From Myotis daubentonii (lineage: Eukaryota > Chordata > Mammalia > Chiroptera > Vespertilionidae), in assembly GCF_963259705.1 (NCBI RefSeq), contig NC_081846.1, forward strand, positions 88,610,641 through 88,674,640: a stretch of DNA of 64,000 bases, in the 5' to 3' direction. The position numbers and the translations under genes are program-made. The notes under the pieces are model-generated. The model was not told where the DNA came from. It saw nothing but the letters and a program-made list of their open reading frames with translations, and did no database searches. Positions 22,197 through 33,800 of this stretch are shown piece by piece; within the stretch, counting starts at the first letter, position 1, and each line of letters starts with the position of its first letter.

Positions 22197-23143
22197 CTAG
22201 AGGCCCGGTGCACAAATATTTGTGCACTCAGGGGGAAGGGGGGGGTCCCTCAGCCCGGCCTGTTCCCTCTCGCAGTCTGGGACCCCTCGGGAGATAATGA
22301 CCTGCTGGCTTAGGCCTGCTCCCGGGTGGCAGAGGGCAGGCCCAATCCCTAGGTGCAGCCCTGGTCGGGCTCAGAGCAGGGCTGATTGGGGAGTTGGGGC
22401 ACCGCCCCCTGTCATGCACAGAGCAGGGTTGATGGAGAGGTTGCGGCACCACCCCTGTCACACACAGAGCAGGGCCAATCAGGGGGTTGGGGCTCCATAC
22501 CCTGTCATGCACAGAGGAGGGTCGATTAGGGGGTTTGGGAGCTCCCCCCTATCACGCACAGAGCAGGGCCCATCAGGGGGTTGAGGAGCTCCCCCGTCAT
22601 GCACAGAGCAGGGCCGATCAGGGGGTTGGGGAGCTCCCCACCTGTCACTCACAGAGTAGGGCCAATAGGGGAGTTGGGGCACCGCCCCCTGTCACACACA
22701 AAGCAGGGCAGATCAGGGGGTTTGTGCGCCACCCTCTATCACCCACAGACCAGGGCCAATCAGGAGGTTGGGGCGCCGCCACTGTCACACTCAGGGCAGG
22801 GCCAATGGGGAGGTTATGGTTCTACCCTGTCACACACAGAGCAGGGCCCATGGTGGGGGTGGGGTGGGGCGCCGCACCCTGTCACACACAGAGCCGCAGG
22901 GAGATCAGGGGGATGGGGAGCTCCCCTCTATCAGGCAAACTGCAAGCTCAGAGGCCGGCAAGGCAGGCGGGAAACGTTGGAGTCCTCTGTCACTGAAGCA
23001 AGCAAGCCTCATGTTCGCTTCAAGCTGCCTGGCTGCCGGCCGCCATCTTGGCTGGCAGTTAATTTGCATATCACCCTGATTAGCCAATGGGAAAGGTAGT
23101 GGACGTACAGCTAATTACCATGTTTCTCTTTTATTAGATAGGA
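22197..23143 (-). mobile_element. Fused Helitron: module A 5' end joined to module B 3' array
   Basis: The 3' end at 22197 has the full hairpin (GTGCACAAATATTTGTGCAC in reverse) and CTAG. The 5' end at 23143 reads TCCTATCTAATAAAAGAG, as in module A. About 22340-22935 holds some 12 tandem units of the module B repeat. From about 22936 the sequence is module A (GCCGGCCTCTGAGCTTGCAG on the minus strand). The change occurs after GCAGTTTG, where module A would continue AAACA but B-type CCTGAT follows. This looks like an internal deletion of the A-B composite. Confidence 0.87.
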
Positions 23144-23699
23144 TTCCAATCATTTTATGATTTGTTGAGATTTATTTTAAAATCCCAACATGTAGTCTGT
23201 CTTATTGGAGATTCCAAGTGAATTTAAATAAATTTACATTTGCCAGGTGAAATATTATATAAAGGCTAGTTAAACCAATTTGGTACACAATTTTTTTAAA
23301 TCATCTATATCCTTTTTGCTTTTATATTGCTTTTATTGCCTATTGAGGGATGGCCATTAAAAATAACCTAGAGTCCAGTGTTCCACCTAAAGCCAATTAA
23401 ATCAGAACCACTAGAAGTGCACTCCCTCAGTAATTTTAAGGTATCAGCAGCGTTGAGAACTACCATTCTAGGGAAAAATGAAATTATTGTTGACACCATT
23501 TGTTAACATAAATAACTTCTATAATTATATTGGGTAATTAAATGTGTACAAGATAGAGATTTAAACTTTGCTTGTAACTTTCTTATCATTCTTATAGTCC
23601 TATACAACAACAAAAAATATATAAGAATTGCATACAAAAACAAAACTAATATTCGAATTAGCAAAATTAGTTTATTTAATGTCTTCTTTGTTTTTTTTT
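23144..23699. other. Non-coding stretch, nothing recognised
   Basis: AT-rich with no open frame or repeat end. Confidence 0.4.
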
Positions 23700-23947
23700 T
23701 TGTTTTTTTTAATCCTCACACAGGGATATTTTTCCATTGAGTTTTAGAGAGAGTGGAAGGGATGGGGAGAGACATAGAGAGAAACATGGATGTGAGAAAG
23801 ACACATTGATTGGTTGCCTCCTGCATCTGCCCCGACTGGAGCCAGGGATCGAGCCTGCAACCAAGGTATGTGCCCTTAACTGGAATCAACCCGGGACCCT
23901 TCAGTTTGTGGGCCGATTCTTTATCCACTGAGCCAAACTAGCCAGGA
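23700..23947 (-). mobile_element. Older Ves-type SINE, minus strand
   Basis: Same subfamily as 5973-6208: a left-side AATCCTCACACAGGGATATT and CCATTGAGTTTTAGAGAGAG. The head at the right end reads TCCTGGCTAGTTTGGCTCAG on the minus strand. The T-rich stretch at 23690-23710 is the tail. Confidence 0.85.
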
Positions 23948-26900
23948 CACCAGTGTCAGTTTTAATAGTGGAAAGATGCAGCCTTAGGTTCTGTTCTGTA
24001 GCTAATCTGTTTCTATATTTTGCCTTCAATACTACTAATGCAAAGATCTCCCTTTGTATAAGCCCTTGTACTAAGTTGTATTATTAACAGCATTATTAGC
24101 TGGTTAAAAATGATAATTCTTCCTCCTTAAGCACAATGCTGCCAGAAAGCAATTCTGGCATGCTAATATTAACAAAAGCTAAGTTCAAATTTTAGTATTC
24201 AATCTCCTTTCTAGATTATAATCGATTTTCAGTTTTATCTTATTGGTTTGTAGAAAAGCAAGTGTATTCTTAATCAAAACTGAGAACAGCATGGACACTG
24301 GTCCCACTGTTCCCCACTTGAAATGGACTCAGCTCCCCACTCCCCATCGGTCTTCTCCATTGCTATTAAGTGCATGATCACTGTGGTGCCTGCTGAAAAC
24401 TTTCAGAACACCGGGCAGGATGGAGTTATGAGACGGGGGCTCATGTCTGTGTGTGTTGATCCCCAGCCACTTCAGAATCGCATCGCCTGAGTCAGGTTTA
24501 TAGGTTCCGCAGGGCTGGAAGTCTGTCACTCCACGTGGTCTCTAATCGCACACCCACTGCTCTGGCAGGCGAGGGATATATCGCACTTACGAGCAAGGAT
24601 GGCGACCTTACAGGATGGCATGCAGCAAAGATGTCCAGGCTCGCCTGCCAATAGGAGTTCTGTGCCATGTGCTTATGTAAGTACGTGTGCCAAGCATTTG
24701 AACAGGCCTCACAGGTACCATATAAATCACGTAACAATTCCATAAAATTGCTTGCTCTCATTGAAGATAAAGTTAGGATTATATTGTTATTAAAAGCTGC
24801 CCTCATGCAATCATCTATGGAATAAAGAACATAAAACTGTTACTTAGCTATTACTGCATTTGCTGCTAGCAAAGCTTTGCTCTTGAAACTAGAGGTGGAA
24901 GTCCACCTGACAGGCAGGCAGAAAGGCAGGACGAAGGTAATGTGGGGAAGGTCAAGGGTAGGCCAGACCCACAGCACGGACAGAAATTCCAAAAACGGGA
25001 ACTGAAATCACATTAATCCTTGTTGCCTCTGGCCTCGGTGACACGGATTTTCCTCAGGAGCCCAGACCCTCATCATGGAGCAGAGCACACATGTGGATCC
25101 CTTCTGTCACTCAGTAAAAGTAGAGCCTTAAGAACTGATGCGGGCCCTAGAATCTTGAGCCAGAATTCTATGCTGAGGTGGTCATGAGATGATCCTGAAT
25201 ACTGTACTGTACTTTTAACATTACAATTTTTAAAAAGCAACAAAAACTGTTGTGTATTTACAGTTGTCATAGAAATTGCAAACATCAATTTGGAAAGAAA
25301 TTGCTTTACAACATCAATATTACATTAATTCAGACAATAAACCCAATAAGCAATTACAGAGTTCTGCTATGTGCTGGGCAAAGAGACAAGGGCTGGGCCA
25401 CAGAAATAAATACTAGGTTCACCCATCACCTAAGATAAACATGTGTTACTGGAAAATTCTGTAGTCAAGCAACATTCCGGGAGCCTAAGTTTTGGAGAAG
25501 CATTGTAATTTCTGAGTCTTTGCTGAAGCAAACTAGAGAGTCTATCCATCTTTCTTTACGCAGTTACCGCTAGAGTCCAAAGATAGAGCGACTGGAATGC
25601 ATGGCCACTCACTGTTGTTTGCAGGATAGACATTCACTCTGAGACTTTCCTTAGGTCTCATCAGCTGCCATCAGGGTGGTTTGTTCAGCCCCTTTCTTAA
25701 CCCTGGACAATGGGCCTGGCATTCTAACAGCTTCTGGTAGGTTTTCTGGAACACACTGACATGAAAACAGCTCCCTTAGGCTTATGCAGCCTGGTCTTGT
25801 CTCCATTTGGCTTTGCTGATGTCTGACACTTGTACTATTTCCCCAAGAGTTGCTGAGTTCCAAGAGACTTGCTAAGGGAGATTTTAATGTGGCGAGCTGC
25901 GTTTACCTTCTTTATTAGAAATTTGCCACCTGACCATAGTCATGTTAGTGGACTGTGTCTTGGTGTCTGAGCAGGCTGCTGGGGTAAAGGACAGGGCAGG
26001 ACAGAGGGATATGCTTTTTTTCTGCTCCAAGGCTCCCTGCGCTGAGCTTCCGGACTGTGCTCACCGCTCTGTAGGGTAATTCTCCCCAGTACTGAGTGCA
26101 GAAGCTCACACGTGGGGAGTGGTAAAACGAAACACAAACCAAGTCAAAGAAACAGACAATAACAACAAAATGCATACAGAATAATGGATGACTCTAGGTA
26201 CTAGACACTGCAGAAAATATGTATCAGAACGAGGCAGTCTGGAAGGATGGGGTTGAGGTGTTGCAGGAGGGTTAGGTGGGTGAAATTCCTTCATTGCTAG
26301 TGGGAGTGGGGTTCTTGGGGTCCCACTGGAATAAGAATTTCCGGAAGCCCCCACAGGAGGATGAGATGTGGTAGAAAGCTTGATTTGTGTGGAGTTATAT
26401 CCCTCGTTTCCAAGTCCCACTATCTTTAAACCAGTCCTGGAATTGGAGTAGTTGGGGCTTCAGTAGAGCTAAGGGCAAGGCCGGTGTTCAGAATCTCCAT
26501 TCCAGGGTGGAACTGGGTCTGATGTATCATCAGGCTAATTAAAGTCCATTAGTCCATTGTGTGGGGTCCACAGGGCTGTGGGCCATGGATGAGTGCAGAG
26601 CGTGAGAGCCCCGCAGGCCAGGAGTCAGGGGTGAGCAGCAAGAGAGAGCGTGCGCTTTTGTTCAGGAGCTCAGTGTCTCAGTGTTTCCACCCTTGCAATG
26701 GCTGTGCCTATGCTGGCCACTGACTCGCTCCCAGGTGTGGCCCCCAGGTAAGCATCTTCCCATGCCACCCAGACCTCACTGGACATGCGTCTATTGTCCA
26801 GCCCCTTCCCTCATTGATATGTGGGGAATTGACCTGGAGAGTGTGAAATTACAGCTTCCTGGCAAAGCTGTACAAACGTCATATTATCTAGTCTCTCCTT

Positions 26901-27247
26901 CCTCCTTTCCTGTTATTTAATGATCAGGTTATCATAACGATATCAGAAGGAGGACAATGTTCCTATTCAGTAAAGAGAGGAAGGAAATAAAGGCATGGAT
27001 GATGATAACAGTGAATTGTCATTCCGGGCTGAGCTGCAGGCCCCAGTGGGGAAGACAATAGCACCAGCTGCAAGGATATCGATAAAATGCTTTTTGGGTC
27101 CCAAGTCCTTTACGGCAGTTGTCTGGTATTTATTTCGGAGCCAGGGGGGTGGGTATAAGTACGCACACTATCTTGGGATGAAGGAACTCAGTTCAGCTTG
27201 TCTGTGATTGAATTCCTCACCACAACAGCCACACGTACTTGAATGCT
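23948..27247. other. Longest stretch without a recognised feature
   Basis: About 3.3 kb, mixed GC. Frames of 60-104 codons occur on both strands (24.33-24.81, 25.65-25.86, 25.94-26.42, 26.68-27.21 kb), but none shows a domain, conserved motif or start context that I recognise. I cannot exclude unannotated regulatory or UTR sequence. It forms the left flank of the minisatellite. Confidence 0.4.
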
Positions 27248-27949
27248 GAGGCCAGAGTTCTCATCACCTAGGCCCTCAGACAGTTCTCCTCACCTGGGCC
27301 CTCAGTCAGTTCTCCTCACCTGGGCCCTCAGACAGTTCTCCTCACTGGGCCCTGAGACAGTTCTCTCACCTGGGCCCTCAGACAGTTCTCTCACCTGGGC
27401 CCTCAGACAGTTCTCTCACCTGGGCCCTCAGACAGTTCACCTCACCTGGGCCCTCAGACAGTTCTCCTCCCCTGGGCCCTCAGACAGTTCTCTCACCTGG
27501 GCCCTCAGACAGTTCTCTCACCTGGGCCCTCAGACAGTTCTCTCACCTGGGCCCTCAGACAGTTCTCTCACCTGGGCCCTCAGACAGTTCTCCTCCCCTG
27601 GGCCCTCAGACAGTTCTCTCACCTGGGCCCTCAGACAGTTCTCCTCCCCTGGGCCCTCAGACAGTTCTCTCACCTGGGCCCTCAGACAGTTCTCTCACCT
27701 GGGCCCTCAGACAGTTCTCCTCCCCTGGGCCCTCAGACAGTTCTCTCACCTGGGCCCTCAGACAGTTCTCCTCCCCTGGGCCCTCAGACAGTTCTCCCAC
27801 CTGGGCCCTCAGACAGTTCTCTCACCTGGGCCCTCAGACAGTTCTCTCACCTGGGCCCTCAGACAGTTCTCTCACCTGGGCCCTCAGACAGTTCTCCTCC
27901 CCTGGGCCCTCAGACAGTTCTCCTCACCTGGGCCCTAAGACAGTTCTCC

Positions 27950-30405
27950 TCACCTGGGCCCTGAGACAGTTCTCCTCACCTGGGCCCTGAGACAGTTCTC
28001 CTCCCCTGGGCCCTGAGACAGTTCTCCTCACCTGGGCCCTCAGACGGTTCTCCTCACCTGGGCCCTCAGACAGTTCTCCTCCCCTGGGCCCTCAGACAGT
28101 TCTCTCACCTGGGCCCTCAGACAGTTCTCCTCCCCTGGGCCCTCAGACAGTTCTCTCACCTGGGCCCTCAGACAGTTCTCTCACCTGGGCCCTCAGACAG
28201 TTCTCCTCCCCTGGGCCCTCAGACAGTTCTCCTGCCCTGGGCCCTCAGACAGTTCTCTCACCTGGGCCCTCAGACAGTTCTCCTCCCCTGGGCCCTCAGA
28301 CAGTTCTCTCACCTGGGCCCTCAGACAGTTCTCCTCCCCTGGGCCCTCAGACAGTTCTCCTCCCCTGGGCCCTCAGACAGTTCTCTCACCTGGGCCCTCA
28401 GACAGTTCTCTCACCTGGTCCCTGAGACAATTCTCCTCACCTGGGACCTGAGACAGTTCTCCTCACCTGGGACCTGAGACAGTTCTCCTCACCTGGGCCC
28501 TCAGACAGTTCTCCTCACCTGGGCCCTCAGACAGTTCTCCTCCCCTGGGCCCTCAGACAGTTCTCTCACCTGGGCCCTCAGACAGTTCTCCTCCCCTGGG
28601 CCCTCAGATAGTTCTCTCACCTGGGCCCTCAGACAGTTCTCTCACCTGGGCCCTCAGACAGTTCTCCTCCCCTGGGCCCTCAGACAGTTCTCCTGCCCTG
28701 GGCCCTCAGACAGTTCTCTCACCTGGGCCCTCAGACAGTTCTCCTCCCCTGGGCCCTCAGACAGTTCTCTCACCTGGGCCCTCAGACAGTTCTCTCACCT
28801 GGGCCCTCAGACAGTTCTCTCACCTGGTCCCTGAGACAATTCTCCTCACCTGGGACCTGAGACAGTTCTCCTCACCTGGGACCTGAGACAGTTCTCCTCA
28901 CCTGGGCCCTCAGACAGTTCTCCTCACCTGGGCCCTCAGACAGTTCTCCTCCCCTGGGCCCTCAGACAGTTCTCCCACCCTGGCCCTCAGACAGTTCTCT
29001 CACCTGGGCCCTCAGACAGTTCTCTCACCTGGGCCCTCAGACAGTTCTCCTCCCCTGGGCCCTCAGACAGTTCTCTCACCTGGGCCCTCAGACAGTTCTC
29101 TCACCTGGGCCCTCAGACAGTTCTCCTCCCCTGGGCCCTCAGACAGTTCTCTCACCTGGGCCCTCAGACAGTTCTCCTCCCCTGGGCCCTGAGACAGTTC
29201 TCCTCACCTGGGCCCTGAGACAGTTCTCCTCCCCTGGGCCCTGAGACAGTTCTCCTCACCTGGGCCCTCAGACCGTTCTCCTCACCTGGGCCCTCAGACA
29301 GTTCTCCTCCCCTGGGCCCTCAGACAGTTCTCTCACCTGGGCCCTCAGACAGTTCTCCTCCCCTGGGCCCTCAGACAGTTCTCTCACCTGGGCCCTCAGA
29401 CAGTTCTCTCACCTGGGCCCTCAGACAGTTCTCCTCCCCTGGGCCCTCAGACAGTTCTCCTGCCCTGGGCCCTCAGACAGTTCTCTCACCTGGGCCCTCA
29501 GACAGTTCTCCTCCCCTGGGCCCTCAGACAGTTCTCTCACCTGGGCCCTCAGACAGTTCTCCTCCCCTGGGCCCTCAGACAGTTCTCCTCCCCTGGGCCC
29601 TCAGACAGTTCTCTCACCTGGGCCCTCAGACAGTTCTCTCACCTGGTCCCTGAGACAATTCTCCTCACCTGGGACCTGAGACAGTTCTCCTCACCTGGGA
29701 CCTGAGACAGTTCTCCTCACCTGGGCCCTCAGACAGTTCTCCTCACCTGGGCCCTCAGACAGTTCTCCTCCCCTGGGCCCTCAGACAGTTCTCTCACCTG
29801 GGCCCTCAGACAGTTCTCCTCCCCTGGGCCCTCAGATAGTTCTCTCACCTGGGCCCTCAGACAGTTCTCTCACCTGGGCCCTCAGACAGTTCTCCTCCCC
29901 TGGGCCCTCAGACAGTTCTCCTGCCCTGGGCCCTCAGACAGTTCTCTCACCTGGGCCCTCAGACAGTTCTCCTCCCCTGGGCCCTCAGACAGTTCTCTCA
30001 CCTGGGCCCTCAGACAGTTCTCTCACCTGGGCCCTCAGACAGTTCTCTCACCTGGTCCCTGAGACAATTCTCCTCACCTGGGACCTGAGACAGTTCTCCT
30101 CACCTGGGACCTGAGACAGTTCTCCTCACCTGGGCCCTCAGACAGTTCTCCTCACCTGGGCCCTCAGACAGTTCTCCTCCCCTGGGCCCTCAGACAGTTC
30201 TCCCACCCTGGCCCTCAGACAGTTCTCTCACCTGGGCCCTCAGACAGTTCTCTCACCTGGGCCCTCAGACAGTTCTCCTCCCCTGGGCCCTCAGACAGTT
30301 CTCCTCCCCTGGGCCCTCAGACAGTTCTCCCACCTGGGCCCTCAGACAGTTCTCTCACCTGGGCCCTCAGACAGTTCTCTCCCCTGGGCCCTCAGACAGT
30401 TCTCT
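27950..30405. repeat. 1,228-bp higher-order tandem duplication in the minisatellite
   Basis: Rare variants recur at a constant offset of 1,228 bp: TGGTCCCTGAGACAATT at 28415 and 28824 recurs at 29643 and 30052; CAGACGGTT at 28041 corresponds to CAGACCGTT at 29269; CCCACCCTGGCCCTC near 28974 recurs near 30202. Within each copy a 409-bp sub-period is visible. This shows segmental duplication of about 48 units as a block. Confidence 0.88.
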
Positions 30406-30804
30406 CACCTGGGCCCTCAGACAGTTCTCCTCACCTGGGCCCTCAGACAGTTCTCCTCACCTGGGCCCTCAGACAGTTCTCTCACCTGGGCCCTCAGACA
30501 GTTCTCTCACCTGGGCCCTCAGACAGTTCTCTCACCTGGGCCCTCAGACAGTTCTCCCACCTGGGCCCTCAGACAGTTCTCTCACCTGGGCCCTCAGACA
30601 GTTCTCCTCACCTGGGCCCTCAGACAGTTCTCCTCACCTGGGCCCTCAGACAGTTCTCCTCACCTGGGCCCTCAGACAGTTCTCCTCACCTGGGCCCTCA
30701 GACAGTTCTCTCACCTGGGCCCTCAGACAGTTCTCTCACCTGGGCCCTCAGACAGTTCTCTCACCTGGGCCCTCAGACAGTTCTCTCACCTGGGACCTGA
30801 GACA

Positions 30805-33800
30805 GTTGTCCTCCCCTGGGCCCTCAGACAGTTCTCTCACCTGGGCCCTCAGACAGTTCTCCTCACCTGGGCCCTCAGACAGTTCTCTCACCTGGGCCCT
30901 CAGACAGTTCTCCTCACCTGGGCCCTCAGACAGTTCTCCTCCCCTGGGCCCTCAGACAGTTCTCCTCCCCTGGGCCCTCAGACAGTTCTCCTCACCTGGG
31001 CCCTCAGACAGTTCTCCTCCCCTGGGCCCTCAGACAGTTCTCCCACCTGGGCCCTCAGACAGTTCTCTCACCTGGGCCCTCAGACAGTTCTCTCACCTGG
31101 GCCCTCAGACAGTTCTCCTCCCCTGGGCCCTCAGACAGTTCTCTCACCTGGGCCCTCAGACAGTTCTCTCACCTGGGCCCTCAGACAGTTCTCCTCCCCT
31201 GGGCCCTCAGACAGTTCTCCTGCCCTGGGCCCTCAGACAGTTCTCTCACCTGGGCCCTCAGACAGTTCTCCTCCACTGGGCCCTCAGACAGCTCTCTCAC
31301 CTGGGCCCTCAGACAGTTCTCCTCCCCTGGGCCCTCAGACAGTTCTCTCACCTGGTCCCTGAGACAATTCTCCTCACCTGGGACCTGAGACAGTTCTCCT
31401 CACCTGGGACCTGAGACAGTTCTCCTCACCTGGGCCCTCAGACAGTTCTCCTCACCTGGGCCCTCAGACAGTTCTCCTCCCCTGGGCCCTCAGACAGTTC
31501 TCCCACCTGGGCCCTCAGACAGTTCTCTCACCTGGGCCCTCAGACAGTTCTCTCACCTGGGCCCTCAGACAGTTCTCCTCCCCTGGGCCCTCAGACAGTT
31601 CTCCTCCCCTGGGCCCTCAGACAGTTCTCCCACCTGGGCCCTCAGACAGTTCTCTCACCTGGGCCCTCAGACAGTTCTCCTCACCTGGGCCCTCAGACAG
31701 TTCTCCTCACCTGGGCCCTCAGACAGTTCTCTCACCTGGGCCCTCAGACAGTTCTCTCACCTGGGCCCTCAGACAGTTCTCTCACCTGGGCCCTCAGACA
31801 GTTCTCCCACCTGGGCCCTCAGACAGTTCTCTCACCTGGGCCCTCAGACAGTTCTCCTCACCTGGGCCCTCAGACAGTTCTCCTCACCTGGGCCCTAGAC
31901 AGTTCTCTCACCTGGGCCCTCAGACAGTTCTCTCACCTGGGCCCTCAGACAGTTCTCTCACCTGGGCCCTCAGACAGTTCTCTCACCTGGGACCTGAGAC
32001 AGTTGTCCTCCCCTGGGCCCTCAGACAGTTCTCTCACCTGGGCCCTCAGACAGTTCTCCTCACCTGGGCCCTCAGACAGTTCTCTCACCTGGGCCCTCAG
32101 ACAGTTCTCCTCACCTGGGCCCTCAGACAGTTCTCCTCACCTGGGCCCTCAGACAGTTCTCTCACCTGGGCCCTCAGACAGTTCTCTCACCTGGGCCCTC
32201 AGACAGTTCTCCTCCCCTGGGCCCTCAGACAGTTCTCCTCCCCTGGGCCCTCAGACAGTTCTCCTCACCTGGGCCCTCAGACAGTTCTCCTCCCCTGGGC
32301 CCTCAGACAGTTCTCTCACCTGGGCCCTCAGACAGTTCTCTCACCTGGGCCCTCAGACAGTTCTCTCACCTGGGCCCTCAGACAGTTCTCCTCCCCTGGG
32401 CCCTCAGACAGTTCTCTCACCTGGGCCCTCAGACAGTTCTCTCACCTGGGCCCTCAGACAGTTCTCCTCCGCTGGGCCCTCAGACAGTTCTCCTCACCTG
32501 GGCCCTCAGACAGTTCTCCTCACCTGGGCCCTCAGACAGTTCTCCTCACCTGGGCCCTCAAAAAGTTCTCTCACCTGGGCCCTCAGACAGTTCTCTCACC
32601 TGGGCCCTCAGACAGTTCTCTCACCTGGGCCCTCAGACAGTTCTCTCACCTGGGACCTGAGACAGTTGTCCTCCCCTGGGCCCTCAGACAGTTCTCTCAC
32701 CTGGGCCCTCAGACAGTTCTCCTCACCTGGGCCCTCAGACAGTTCTCTCACCTGGGCCCTCAGACAGTTCTCCTCACCTGGGCCCTCAGACAGTTCTCCT
32801 CCCCTGGGCCCTCAGACAGTTCTCCTCCCCTGGGCCCTCAGACAGTTCTCCTCACCTGGGCCCTCAGACAGTTCTCCTCCCCTGGGCCCTCAGACAGTTC
32901 TCCCACCTGGGCCCTCAGACAGTTCTCTCACCTGGGCCCTCAGACAGTTCTCTCACCTGGGCCCTCAGACAGTTCTCCTCCCCTGGGCCCTCAGACAGTT
33001 CTCTCACCTGGGCCCTCAGACAGTTCTCCTCCCCTGGGCCCTCAGACAGTTCTCCTCCCCTGGGCCCTCAGACAGTTCTCCTCACCTGGGCCCTCAGACA
33101 GTTCTCCTCCCCTGGGCCCTCAGACAGTTCTCCCACCTGGGCCCTCAGACAGTTCTCTCACCTGGGCCCTCAGACAGTTCTCTCACCTGGGCCCTCAGAC
33201 AGTTCTCCTCCCCTGGGCCCTCAGACAGTTCTCTCACCTGGGCCCTCAGACAGTTCTCTCACCTGGGCCCTCAGACAGTTCTCCTCCCCTGGGCCCTCAG
33301 ACAGTTCTCCTGCCCTGGGCCCTCAGACAGTTCTCTCACCTGGGCCCTCAGACAGTTCTCCTCCACTGGGCCCTCAGACAGCTCTCTCACCTGGGCCCTC
33401 AGACAGTTCTCCTCCCCTGGGCCCTCAGACAGTTCTCTCACCTGGTCCCTGAGACAATTCTCCTCACCTGGGACCTGAGACAGTTCTCCTCACCTGGGAC
33501 CTGAGACAGTTCTCCTCACCTGGGCCCTCAGACAGTTCTCCTCACCTGGGCCCTCAGACAGTTCTCCTCCCCTGGGCCCTCAGACAGTTCTCCCACCTGG
33601 GCCCTCAGACAGTTCTCTCACCTGGGCCCTCAGACAGTTCTCTCACCTGGGCCCTCAGACAGTTCTCCTCCCCTGGGCCCTCAGACAGTTCTCCTCCCCT
33701 GGGCCCTCAGACAGTTCTCCCACCTGGGCCCTCAGACAGTTCTCTCACCTGGGCCCTCAGACAGTTCTCCTCACCTGGGCCCTCAGACAGTTCTCCTCAC

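Noticed and set aside
24329..24806. Two minus-strand frames of 66 and 102 codons
   Set aside because: No domain, no shared frame and no repeat or transcript evidence; length is within chance for this base composition.
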